Positions 22,001-35,300 of a stretch of 64,000 nucleotides of DNA are shown here, piece after piece. The stretch spans positions 7,030,001 to 7,094,000 of the forward strand of contig JAUIMM010000121.1 of the NCBI GenBank assembly GCA_031769625.1. Direction: 5' to 3'. The position numbers and the translations under genes are program-made. The notes below the pieces were generated by a model. It did not search any database. It saw nothing but the letters and a program-made list of their open reading frames with translations, and was not told the origin of the DNA. The stretch's first letter is position 1. Each line of letters opens with the position of its first letter. This stretch comes from Taudactylus pleione. Its lineage: Eukaryota > Chordata > Amphibia > Anura > Myobatrachidae.

Positions 22001-25000
22001 AACCTAAGGGGGACTAATAGAAAAGTTGCACATAGCAACAAATCAGCTGCTAGTATCTGTTATCTTATACATTCTATAAAGATGATAAGTAAATTCTGAC
22101 TGATTGGCTAGTATGTGCCCAGAGTTTACTGCGCATGTGCAGGTCTCTGGGAAAATGGCACAGCTGCCATTTTCCAGGCTATTGCCCCACTGCGCATGCG
22201 CAAAGCGCTAGTAAAATGGCCGTGGCTGCCATTTTCCAGGCATCTTGTGCAGGACTTAGACACCCGACGCGGTACTTCGGTGTGGTAAGTATTAGAAAAT
22301 ATGGGTGCAGGGTGTGCGTTGTGGGCCCCCCTGGACCCTGGACCCCATGTGCACCTTACACCCTGCACCCATTATAGAAACGCCCCTGACATTAGGTGAT
22401 GTATTCAGGCATTAACATGTGCAGTGGCAGCTTATGTGCAGTGGCAGCTTATTTGCAGCCTATTATAAACTCCTTTCCCCACAAATTCTTCCTCATCTCT
22501 CCAATCTATTTAATGCTATCATTAAAGGTGGACCTGCCCCACAGGATTTCAATACTTCACAAATTATTTTAATTCCTAAGCCAAATAAAGATCCCGCACG
22601 GGTCTCTTCATATAGACCGATTTCTCTATTAAACCAAGACATAAAAATATTTACTAAATTGTTGGCCATGAGACTACAATTGATTTTTCCAAAAATATTA
22701 CACCCTGCCCAGACGGGTTTTCTCAAAAATCGCCACTCGGTACATAATATTAGAACTCTTATTGCAGCCATGATCAAAACCGATCAAGGACGAGAGAAGG
22801 GCAATATAGTAATCAGTTGTGACGCGGACAAAGCTTTTGGGCACATTTCAATAGAATTTTTTCCCATCAGAACTTTGGCTCAAAATGTATCCATATCTTT
22901 AATACTATATATCATGCACCGAGAGCTTTTCTAACTGTCAACACTCTAAATACTAAACCCTTTACGGTTTTCCGTGGTACGAGACAGGGCTGCCCACTCT
23001 CGCCGTTGCTATTTGATTTGGCACTGGACCCCCTTATCAGATCCTTTTTCAATGAAACTAGATGGAAAGGTATTAAACTAGCGCAAATGGAAATCAAATG
23101 TTCTGCATTTGCAGATGACCTATTGCTATACTTTGCGGACCCACACTTATCAATACCATATTTGATGAGTTTATTTGACTCTTTTAAACTGATATCCGGA
23201 TTTAAAATCAATTGCACAAAAACTGTAGCTTTGGCTTTTTTTCCGGAGACTAAATTAGGCTGGGGAGATCAACTTCTTTTCAAATGGGCTACCGAGGATG
23301 ACATCACATATTTGGGAATTAGACCCTACCAAACTATAGATACAAATTTCTCTGCCCTTTTATCGCAGACTATATACTTAATAGATGGTCACATCTTCCT
23401 TTGTCCTACCTGGGCAGATGTCATTTGTAGAAAATGATTTGTTTTCCTAGATTTCTCTATGTTTTACAAATGCTCCCGATAATACCATCCAAATCAGACC
23501 TAGTAATCTTAAATAGAGCTCTGACAAAATTTATATGGGCAGGTAAACGCCCGATGGTATCGTTGTTCAAATTACAGCAAAGACAGGAACTGGGAGGTAT
23601 TAATCTGCCATGTCTCCGCACCTATGCTTTGGCAGCAAACTACAGAGTAGCACTTGATTGGATAGGAGGCTCTGATGTTTATACGAAGCGACATATAGAA
23701 CAGGCCTTTATCCCTGATTGTAACCTGATCTCCTTGTTGCACACCCCCTCAATATCTTTCCCAGTCTCGATAAAGGAAAATATCCTGATACAGTCCACGT
23801 GTATGGCGCGGAGATTAACTAGATCTAATTTAAAGGTATCAAAATCTAACTCATTATTTTTACCACTGTGGGGTAATCCAAATTTTATTCCAAATGTAAC
23901 CTCATCAATTTTTAAGGTGTGGCACACGCAGGCCCGCCAAGAGCCGTGACGGGCCCCAGTAATAGGGGGCATGGCCTAATTGCGGGAGGCGTGGCCACGC
24001 CCCTTGGCGAGAAAAAAAAAAGATTTGCAGCGCCGCGCGCTGGGGATGGGGGGCGCTCTGAGCCCCCTCAGCCCGGCGCAAAGCCAGGGGGAGCGCGATC
24101 AGTATGATCGCTCCCCCCCACAGGCATAGGAGACTGCTGTGGCTGCTGCTCAGCAGCCACAGCAGTCTCCAACTGCAGCTCAGCACACGCTGTGTGCTGG
24201 GCTGCTGTGAGGGAGGGGGGGGCGGCGTCGGACCCGGGCCCCCGCCGGGCCCCTCAGGAAGCCCGGGCCCGGGTAATCTGTACCCGCTCCCCCCCCCTCT
24301 CGGCGCCCCTGGGCACACGGCAAGACTATGCTATGCATACCAGTTCCTAAACATTGATGATCTCTCCCCTATTTCTCGCTCACAGCTCAAGATAAATTCC
24401 CTCTTCTTCCAATACCACTATTTCCCTTCTTACAAGCCGTGAGTTACGCTCAAAAAGTATCACAAGGCTTAAAGCCAGATCAACTTTGCTCCCTAGACAG
24501 AATATTGTTTTTTAAACCTAAAGACCCGTCTCCACCTCATCCATTTATGCACATTCACGTTCTACTCTAAATTTAGAAACTGGTTCTACGGGATTACTAA
24601 AATGGGAAGTTAGATTTTCCTGACTTTTCCATGACAGGTATTCTAAAGGCCTATACGAAACTCAATAAAATGTTGTCCTCATCCTCCTACACCGAAATGC
24701 ACCAGAAAATCTTACACAGAGCATACTTCACCCCAAAATTAAAATGTATTATTGGAGACGCGGTAAACTGTAACTGCTACAAATGTGGTGCTCCAGAGGC
24801 AGAAATTATGCACTGCTTTTGGTATTGCCCTCAGGTTCAAGTGTTTTGGAAGTTCCTTCAGGACTATGGACCTCATTCAGAGTCGGTCGAAGCGGCCGCT
24901 CGGTCATACAGGAAAAGGGGCCGGATATGCAAATGACTCCCTCGCAAGTTGCGTCCCTAAGTTCGGATCGGTAGCTGGCCGACCAAGGGGAGGAAGCGGC

Positions 25001-26257
25001 CGGAAGACAAAAATACGCCCCCTTCTTGTACGCATTACACGTCATCTCCGGGCATATAAGGATTAATCGAGACCATCGGGAACCATCGGAAATTGTCGTA
25101 GAGCTTAAGGTTGACCATACCCTCTCTTAAGCTCTATGATCATGTCAGTGTAAAAACCTCCCATGTCACATGTGCCATGACGCTACTTTGTTAATTATGC
25201 ACTCCCATAAACCGTATGCACTCCCATAAAACGCCGTTCGCATAATTAGGCACGCCTGCGTTCGGATCTCCACTTCCCTGTTTTCAAGCATCTTCCCCTG
25301 TTACCACCCACAAACGCCTCAATATGTCACTTAAACTACCGACCTGGCTGTGTTCAAGGAGAGAGAAATTTCTAGTTTGCGCACGCGCATTGCGAACTTT
25401 ACGCATGCGCAGTATAGCGAACATCGCTGGCATACGACCGTGCGGCCGCTTCGACCGACTCTGAATGAGGTCCTATGTCTTTAACTGTTTGAAGATTAGA
25501 TTTAAAATAACTAAAGAATGGTTCTTTTGGGGTATTTACTCCAATAGAAGTAGTGATGGGGGGCAACCGCATTTTACTTATTAAATTGGCAGCAGCTACC
25601 AAAAAGGTTATTTTATCACAATTGATCTCAACTGATCCACTTCCCACAAATTTATTCTACACCATATTTTCCTTTTTATTTTTTATGGATTGGACAGAAG
25701 TTTCTTTACATAAGGGAAAACAGACGAAAACCTTTTTTGAAACATGGCTCCCCTATATTCATACAGTTTCGGATATATTAAAAGCATTAAGACGGTGCTT
25801 TGGTTCAACGGAATGGTATCAATCGGAAGTTCTAGGTTCAGGAGTACCTTTCTAATTGATGCGGTTGGCCTTATGACCAAATTTCCTATGTGGGACTTAA
25901 ATCTTTGTTTACACCCCCTTTCTGCTATATATCCTATTTACATTTGGTTGTATGTTATTGGATATTTTACATCAAATATTTGTACCTGACATTGTATCTT
26001 GTATTTTGTTCTCTTTGACAATCTGTCAATAAAAATTGTTTGAAAAAAAAACATGTGCAGTGGCAAAGCCTGGAGTCTTCCTGGGGCAGATGTAAGAGTG
26101 TTGTAGTGTAGACATTCTGCATCACTCTCTGACTCAATAGTGAGGTGAGCGCAACACACCAGCAGACTACTGATAGAATATACAGTACATCTGATAGCAA
26201 GAATACTATCCTCATTCATGTAGCCACTATCATGTGCATGTAGCATTGGTAAAGTGG

Positions 26258-26306
<49 letters not shown>

Positions 26307-29300
26307 TGGTTCATTTGTCAGGGCCGGAACTAGGATTTTTGTCACCTGGGGCAAGACAGTGATTTGGCGCCCCCCTGGTAATTCCCCCACAGTAATGCCC
26401 CCTGCAGCAGTGCCCCTATAGTAATGCCCCTGAGGTAATGCCCCTGTAGTAGTGCCTATATAGTAATGCCCCTGTAGTAGTGCCCCCATAGTAATGCCCC
26501 CATAGTAATGCCCCTGTAGTGCCCTTATGGTAATGCCACTGTAGTGCCCTTATGGTAATGCCACTGTAGTGCCCTTATAGTAATGTCCCTGTAGTGCCTA
26601 TATGGTAATGCCCCTGTAGTGCCCTTATAGTAATGCCCCTGTAGTGCCCTTATAGTAATGCCCCTGTAATGCCCTTATAGTAATGCCCCTGTAGTGCCGC
26701 TTTTTACACACACACAAAAAGAAAAAAAAAACAATACTTACCTTAAACCCCGCTCCTGCGTCCGCCGGCGTCACGTCCACCTGGCTGCTCCTCGGAACTA
26801 CATGACCTCTCCCATAGTGCCCGGGCCTTGGGGAGAGCCGAAAGCTGGAGTTCAGGAGAGAACTCCAGCCTCCGGCTACTGCGACGCTGCAGGGAAGGAG
26901 CCGGGCGCCCGCTGGTAACAAAATCTCAGTGGGCATCTGGCTTGGAGCCTCCCTGCGGCACCGGCTGGAGGACACACGTGCATCTCCAGCACCCCCCCCC
27001 CCCTAATTGCGGCTCTGCATTTGAACCCAAGCAGTCTGCATGCATAGTTTATAGACATAAATCCAGAAGATTTACTGGGGCTCATTTAGGATCGCTGCAA
27101 ACGCTTTAGCGTCTTTTGCCACAGTCACCAGTGTGACTTAATGCTAATGCTATAACAGCCGTTCCCCTGGTGTACAAGCGTGTGTCTGACTGTGCAAGGA
27201 CTGGAACGCCCCTTTGTGTGTCCATAGACACTGTAATAGTGCTTGGTACATCTTTAGTCGCAACCATCGGTCACACCATTGAAGCTTCCACCAGCCCCAT
27301 GCTAGATTCCCCATCACAGTATAGCTGCCAATGGAAGCAATTAAGCATCTGAGTTCGCAACCAGTTATGTGACATGCCTGCCCATAAGCGTCTGAATGCA
27401 ATCTTTTTAGTGTTTTCTTTGTGGGTCACCCAACTCACCTGCGGAAGTCTAACAAGGGGCGGGTGCTGCTGGGGACGCCCTCTGCTGGCCAGCTCAGAAA
27501 GTGGAACTGTGTGAGGGTTCTGGTCTCTTGGGTCTGGACGTTTTTCAGATAAAAACTGCGAACCAGGAAATCTTCACACCAGATATGTTCAGACACAAGA
27601 TTAACCTGCGGAGATGAGCAGATGTTACAGAGGAGAAAACATACTGAGACAGGTCTCCTGCACTAGGGCAATCATGCACTTAAACTAAAACACATTCTTG
27701 CTGTGCCTCACACAAAGGCTGATGTAGAGTTGGACGCATTTAACATAAACAAAATCCAAATGTAAAATGCATCTGAAAAGGAAGCATTATGTACAGCTGG
27801 TAGGGCTTCTGGTATCTCAGGATACACCCAGCTCTACAGGGGTAGAATTTGCACCAGATTTATGCCAAGAGAAAGCAGCAGTAGCAGAGCCATAACTAGA
27901 CTTTTTGGTGCCCTGTGCCAGAGAGAGCATTGGCGCCACCCCACAATTTTTAAAAAGGGCCATGTCCTCATGGGGAAGGGCCAGGGAAGAGATAGGGGAG
28001 GCCAGGAGATGCTGGGGATAAAAGAAGAGGAAGCTACAAGTGAGAATGATAATAAACAGGAAAATTGACAGGCCCAAACAGCGCCCCCTGCCCTGCGGTG
28101 CCATGGCACTAGTCGCACTACCCTAGTTACGGCCCTGAGCAGTAGTATACAGTATGTGCCAGACTGATGCTAGGGTAAAACAATAGTACATGCATCTAGC
28201 TTTTGCTAGGAAATATGGCTTGGCAGTGTTAGTAGTACAGTAAATGCCAAAGTTACACTACACAATTCATAGACAATATAGTACAGCAATGAAGTATCAT
28301 ATACATTGACTTACCCCCATTCTTTTCTCATATGTGATTCAGTGATTCCTACATCCCCCTTTTTACTCCCCTCTCTTCCTTAAAACTTTTTTCCTTTATT
28401 TTCTTAATTGGATGGGTCACAATTAGCCTGCTTGAGATATGTATTGCACAGTGGCTGTGCAATACCGTACAGCTAATATGCTAATGCCTGCTGGAGGCAT
28501 CTGAGAGAAAAAGGCGCCTCCAGCCGGCATCGCAGATCTGAGTGTTGCGTCCAAAGGCGCAGCATCGGATCAACATTACGACCCATCAGTGGTGATGTTT
28601 CCGGCATCGGCCATCTGAGCAAGTTGAAGCTTATTCAGACTGGTCACCTCCTGACAGCTTACGAGGCCAGGAAATCTGTGTCCTCCGACGCAGACCCTGG
28701 TCTCGACACTCCCAGGAAATGGGGCGACACGCAGAAATGGGACAACCGCAGAAATCAGATGTGTATTGTATGTAATCCATCAGGTTTATGTACATATCTG
28801 AATCAGGCTTATTGTTCGAATATACACTGTTCTTTTTTCAAACTGCATGTATCAAATCGGGATGTATCAAAGTATCAAACTTTAAAAAAAACACAAAGTA
28901 GAGAAGTTGTCCATAGCAACCAATCAGCTTGTAGCTATCATTTATCTAGCACAGTCTATAAAGTGACAGTTACAAGCTGTTTGGTTGCTATGGACAACTT
29001 CTCCAATATATCTATCTTGATGATTTAATGCATTACCCCACTATTTGCATGCATGCCGATGTTAATTACACAGGTATGCATGACGGAAAACGCAAAGGAC
29101 AGCTCTCTCGGTAAGAGTGAGGGACTTCTGGGTCTATGACCCAAAAGTCCCCTTGGCCTCCTTCTGGACATGCGCAAAAGGACGCGCGATGTGGGGTGTG
29201 CTAGGAGGGATCCAAACGGATCCATCCCAGGGAGGGCATCACGAATAGAAGCCCATAGGCTTCTATTAGGTAATGCCACCTGAACATGGCATTGCCCACC

Positions 29301-32300
29301 GCATCAAAGCCCTGGAATATATCGCATTCCGGGGCATGATGCATATGAAAAATGCGGTCAGACCCCCGAAAACTGCATTTTCGAGGGTTTGACCCCATTT
29401 CTTGCTTTGCTGCGTCCCGCCCCCTGTATGTTTTAACTCATGACTCATTAATGCAATTGTAATCTTTCCCCCTTTATTCCTTTTTGTTCTCCCTTTTATT
29501 TTATTTTTTATTTCATTTTTGGAAACCATTGAATATACAGAAAACAGTCTGTTGGTCTCTGAACAATGTTATTAATAAATACTAAAGTCGTATTTATCGG
29601 GTTGGGTATGGGATGCTGGCGCTTGGGATCTCGGCGGTCAGAATCCCGATGCCGGCATCCTGACAGGGTTAGGATACCAACACTTGTCGGTAAGTATCCT
29701 AACCCTCCCCCTCTCCCTACCCCTAACCCTCTCTCACCGTGCCTAAACCTGACCTCCCTCCTAGTGCCTAAACCTAACATCCCCCTCCCCACACCCTAAA
29801 CCTAACACTCCCCCTCTCCCTACCCCTAACTCTCTCTCACCGTGCCGAAACCTGACCTCCCTCGTAGTGCCTAAACCTAACATCCGTCTCCCCACACCCT
29901 AAACCTAACCCTCCTCCTCTCCCTACCCCTATCCATCCCTCACCGTGCCTAAACCTGACCTCCCTCCTAGTGCCTAAACCTAACATCCCCCTCCCCACAC
30001 CCTAAACCTAACCCTCCCCCTCTCCCTACCCCTAACTCTCTCTCACCGTACCTAAACCTGACCTCCCTCCTAGTGCCTAAACCTAACATCCCCCTCCCCC
30101 ACACCCTAAACCTAACCCTCCCCCTCTCCCTACCTCTAACCATCCCTCACCGTGCCTAAACCTGACCTCCCTCCTAGTGCCTAAAAATAACATCCCCCTT
30201 CCCACACCCTAAACCTAACCCTCCCCCTCTCCCTAACCATCCCTCACCGTGCCTAAACCTGACCTCCCTCCTAGTGGCCAAAACCTAACATCCCCCTCCC
30301 CACACCCTAAACCTAACCCTCTCCCTACCCCTAACTCTCTCTCACCATACTTAAACCTGACCTCCCTCCTAGTGCCTAAAAATAACATCCCCCTCCCCAC
30401 ACCCTAAACCTAACCCTCCCCCTCTCCCTACCCCTAACCATCCCTCACCGTGCCTAAACCTGACCTCCCTCCTAGTGCTTAAACCTAACATCCCCCTTCC
30501 CACACCCTGAACCTAACCCTCCCCCTCTCCCTACCCCTAACCATCCCTCACCGTGCCTAAACCTGACCTCCCTCCTAGTGCCTAAACCTAACATCCCCCT
30601 CTCCACACCCTAAACCTAACCCACCCCCTCTCCCTTCCCCTAACCCTCTCTCACATGCCTAAACCTGACCTCCCTCCTAGTGCCTAAACCTAACCTCCCC
30701 CTCCCCACACCCTAACCCTCCCCCTCTCCCTAACTCTCTCTCACCGTGCCTAAACCTGACCTCCCTCCTATTGCCTAAACCTAACATCCCCCTTCCCACA
30801 CCCTAAATCTAACCCTCCCACTCTCCCTACCCCTAACCATTCCTCACCGTGCCTAAACCTGACCTCCCTCCTAGTGCCTAAACCTAACCTCCCCCTTCCC
30901 ACTCCCTAAACCTAACCCTCCCCCTCTCCCTACCCCTAACCATCCCTCACCGTGCCTAAACCTGACCTCCCTCCTAGTGCCTAAACTTAACCTCCCCCTC
31001 CCCACACCCTAAACCTAACCCTCCCCCCTTAGTGCCTAACACTCCCCCTAGTGACTATCCCTAACCATAACCCTAACCCCAATACTTACCATCAGGATGC
31101 TGGCTGTCGGGATTCTGACAGGTGTTGGGTTTCCGGCGCCAGCATTGTAAGCGGCGGCATCCTGACTGGGTTAGGATACCGACACTTGTCGGTAAGTATC
31201 CTAACCCTCCCCCCTAGTGCCTAACCCCTAACCTACCCCCTAATCCCAGTACTTACCGTCATGCTTAGAATGCCGGCGCTGGCATCCCGTCTGTCAGTAT
31301 TTTGATAAGATCCCTATTTATCATGTAAAATACATATAATACAGACGCAATACAAAATAAAGTACTAATTAAGTTCAAATAAGTACAAACATTGCTAGTC
31401 TTCCCCTGTGACGATCAGATTGGAATCTTCTTTCCTGTCCTCGACCGAGTGCAAATATTAACTAAATAATGCGAATAGACAGCCATGTCCACACTAATAA
31501 TTTATATATAGTGGGAGGGATCAAGAAGCACTCAGCCAATTACAAGTGGCTGTCTAAGGTCATCGTCGGTGCATAGTTTGTACCAGGGTTCAAGCACCCG
31601 CAAGTGATCTGCCTCCTGATAGATGCATAGTCTTCGGTGCTGTGGTCTGGATGAGACACATTTGGGTGAGCTTTTACCCTTACTGTAATGCTTGCACGAC
31701 CCCTCCCTCCCACATTCCGCCTCTCTAGCTGTAAGGAATTGTAAGCACAAAATGCATCTGAATATGGATTGAAGTATAACATACTTTGTGGGCAGTGTAA
31801 ACTGCGTAATTTAAAAAAAACACACTTACCATCCCAGTCTACATCATGTGCTGATATATTTGTAAAAGATTCGCAGGTGACATATTTTAGTAAAATAATA
31901 ATTAGATTCATTTTATTTTTATTACCTTCCTCTAAGAGAAGGGGAAACATAAGCGATAACTCTTGGGAACTTGTGTGTCAAATATGTAACACTAGTATTT
32001 CATCATGCCATGGATGGGTCACAGGGCTGCACACAGGTAAATGTACTGTAGGATTGTCAAAGCTTATTTAGTAGCTCATCTCTTGCTGCACTAACCTCGT
32101 ATATGTGGTACAGAGAGGAACCTTCATCAGGCCAATAGCGATCACACTGCTTCATCCTGTCTTCCACCAATGGAGAGAGCATAACTATGACCGTACAGCC
32201 ATTTTCCCACACCATCTATGGATAGATATAGAAGATCAGTATTTCCACCTAACATTTACTGGGATACCGAGACTTGTGGCCTTCTGGATTTTCCGTACTT

Positions 32301-35300
32301 TGGAACAATATGTCTAAAATATTCTAAAGTGTCTCAATTTTCCCCTGGTCATTTTGCTACTTAGTAAATTGTTTAGCAGAGCTCCTCACAGTGACTGCAA
32401 GAGGAGGCACTTAGTAATGTCTGTATGATGTAACATTCATGCTACTACCAATAACTCACTTACTTTTCTGCTGCTCCAAACATTCTGGCTAACAAGCCTT
32501 CTGATAAATCATGCCAACCTCGTAAAGTACCACAAAGTCCAGAACAAGATGTAGTGAATTTACTGATGGCCAGGATGCCAGCCGTCGAAAGCCCAACTTG
32601 AAATACAGACGCCTATCTTTAGCCCGGCGGCGAAATCCCGACAGCCGGCATCTCGAACGAAGGCAAGCGGGGACAGGTTAGCAATAGGCACGCAGGGAAG
32701 GGGGGGGAGGGTAAAGTTAAGGCACCCCCGGGGGAAATTAGGGCAGGCACCCCCTGGGAGGGTTAGGCTCCGGGGAGGGGGGGTTAGGGTTAGGCACCAC
32801 CTAGGGGGGGTTAGGCACCCCCCTGGGAGGGTTAGGTTTAGGGTGCGGTCAGGGGGGGTTAGGGTTAGGCACCACCAGGGGGAGGTTAGGGTCAGGCAAC
32901 ACTAAGGGAGGGCTACGGTAGACTTACGAGCCCCTGTCTGGATGTTGAATCTTCGGGATGCCGCTGTCAAGATATGAACCGGCGGCTACTCAGCGCTGGT
33001 ATTTCATACCCATTCCGTCCAGAACATAAGCATTTTTTGAGAGCTGTACTCAATCCGGTTTCTGATTTCGCCTCAGATGCGTATGAGTATTAATCCGGCC
33101 ACACATGGTGCAATCTGGTTATTACATTTACTTTGAAAACTAGACAGTTATTAATAACCCAGTACCAGGAAATAGGTAAAAGTAAGTACAATTAGCGTAA
33201 AGTTATTTTGTGTTGACACTTGAGCGCTGCTGTCCTAATTACATTAAATTTTTTAAAGGCCTGGTTTGCCTATATTGACAATACAGATCTTACCATATTC
33301 TAAAGCACTGTCGAAATTACTAAGGGGCCGAACGGACCCCAATAATTAGCATTCTAATTCGCCGTGGCCACCGGAGCAATTCAGCATTGCTCCGGCGCGG
33401 TGGCAGCTGATGTGAAATCAGCTGCCCCCGCGAGCGGCTTCACTGCTCCTTTTCGGAGCAGTGAATCTTTTCACTGCTCCTGTCGGAGCAGTGACGGCAG
33501 TGCGCATGCGCGACCTACAGGTCACACATTGCACACAAGAGCCCCGACGTCCGGCGGAAGGAGCCGGACAGGGGCGGAGAGATCCGAAAGGATCCCTTCT
33601 CACAACCCGGACCTACTTCCAATAGGGAAGAGCGGGTTGTGAACCCCAAGCGGGGGTATTCACCATCTGAAGATTTGCGAATGCCAGCGCAGTCAAGCTT
33701 CGAAAATATAATATTTTTGGAGCTTGATGAATTCTGTCCCCATACTAGTGTATGGGGACAGCGGGCCATTCCGCAAGCAGAAGGTAAGTAGGAGATATCC
33801 ATGATATCTCCTGCTTCACCTTCTTAATGAATGGCCCGAATACTTAATTGTCACAATTGCAGGTGAAAATTTGCTTTTTCACCTGCTTTTGTGATAATTA
33901 AGTGATGATGAATAGGCCCCTAAGTCTTGTATACTGTACGATGCAAATGATACATTTGTACAAAAAGAATAAAATTCAACACTGGTACAGTATATAAAAT
34001 CAGATGCTCAGTTTATGGAAGAGGGGAGCAGCATAATACCCAGCTACATGAAGCAGAGCTGACCAATGTCACTTTAGCTTTTCAGCGCACGGAGAATGGG
34101 AGGGAGAGGTGCACACGCCACATGGTGATAAACTACCTATCACTGCCCCTCCACACCTGCCCCCACGTGCTGGGCCGGATTAACGGCCACATGGGCTAAA
34201 AATGATAAAGGGCCTATTGTGAGAAGCAGGGGAGGTGTGACTGGTGCTGTGTGGGAGTGGCCAGTACCATGTTGGCACCCACACCTTTACACAATCAGCC
34301 CCCATGTCTCCCTAAATATGTAGACGTATAAAAAATTGCATATATTTTGTGAGGAAGTAGAAATACAATTTTAATACTTATAATTTATGGCTGACCCTAT
34401 GGGCAGCTGGTCATCATCATGCTGTCATGGTGATGGGCCTATTCTTATGTGGAGGCCTGGAGCTGTAGATCCATTCACCCCATTGTTAATCGGGCCTTGC
34501 CCAGGTGGACAGCAACCAAGAGAATATAAATATGGAGGAAGGAGTGGAAATCTGCTGCTTTATTTGCATCATATTTGTATTAGTACAATGACCACTATGT
34601 ATTGTACCTTCATATGCTGCTGGTGTAACGATGTATGAAATGAATACTATAATACATGATTCATAATTCACATACTGATAACACGGCACAAGCTGGGGGT
34701 CTCACCTGCCAGAAGTCAGGAATGGTGTGAGACAGGGGTCCCTGAGTGGCAATGTATGCTGGCATACGAGGATCGTGTTCAATCTAGTACAGAGATAGAC
34801 AGTAATAAAACATAACTTTCTTCTTCATAAACTCTAAACATGAACATTTAAATTCAAAACTAAATTTTACTTATTACACAGAAATACAGTACACTATATC
34901 TCACTAAAGTACCCAAAACATAAATATCTAATATTTAACTTCTAATATTTACTTAATTATCTTAAAATGACAAAAGCTATGAAGACATGCAATTATTTGG
35001 CTGAAATTACTTCTAACGTTCAGTTATATTTTAGTTATTTTTTATAAATATCAAGATTTCTCATCCACCCAGTAGCGTATTAACGCCGAGGGTGCCCGTG
35101 TTCATTGGGCCCCCTCCTCAGGGCAGTGTGCTCCCCAGGCCCCACATATACTTACCTTGTGCCAGTAAGCAGGTCCCTTCTCCTCCACGGTGCCATCTTT
35201 CCAGTGATCTTTGGGAAGATGGCACATGCACACAGGAGAGCAAAGGCTCTGGCACAGTGCCAGAGTGTTTGCTTTCACTGCACAGCGCTATCTTCCAAAT

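Larger units (their letters stand above)
23434..25860 (+). pseudogene. L1 ORF2 C-terminal region, split by two MITEs
   Basis: Pieces at 23434-23928, 24320-24867 and 25480-25855 carry the features of the L1 C-terminus: [12 protein letters not shown] and [13 protein letters not shown] in the first, a Cys-rich [20 protein letters not shown] motif in the second, and a degenerate tail in the third. Each MITE cuts the reading frame. Confidence 0.85.
22430..26049 (+). mobile_element. 5'-truncated L1 (Tx1-like) LINE with two nested MITEs
   Basis: Starts inside the reverse transcriptase domain and ends with ATAAAAATTGTTTG plus a short A-run, with perfect 16-bp target duplications on both sides. The truncation, A-tail and duplications are the signature of target-primed reverse transcription. 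Coding remnants run in plus orientation, antisense to PTPRN and to mir-153. Without the nested insertions (23929-24311, 24868-25473) it is about 2.6 kb. Confidence 0.93.

Noticed and set aside
23905..24318. 137-codon Pro/Gly/Ser-rich minus-strand frame
   Set aside because: Entirely within the GC-rich hAT MITE 23929-24311 that interrupts the L1.
29690..31030. True telomere or chromosome end
   Set aside because: Repeat units are ~110 bp and irregular, bounded by transposon ends with a target duplication and followed by PTPRN exons on both sides.
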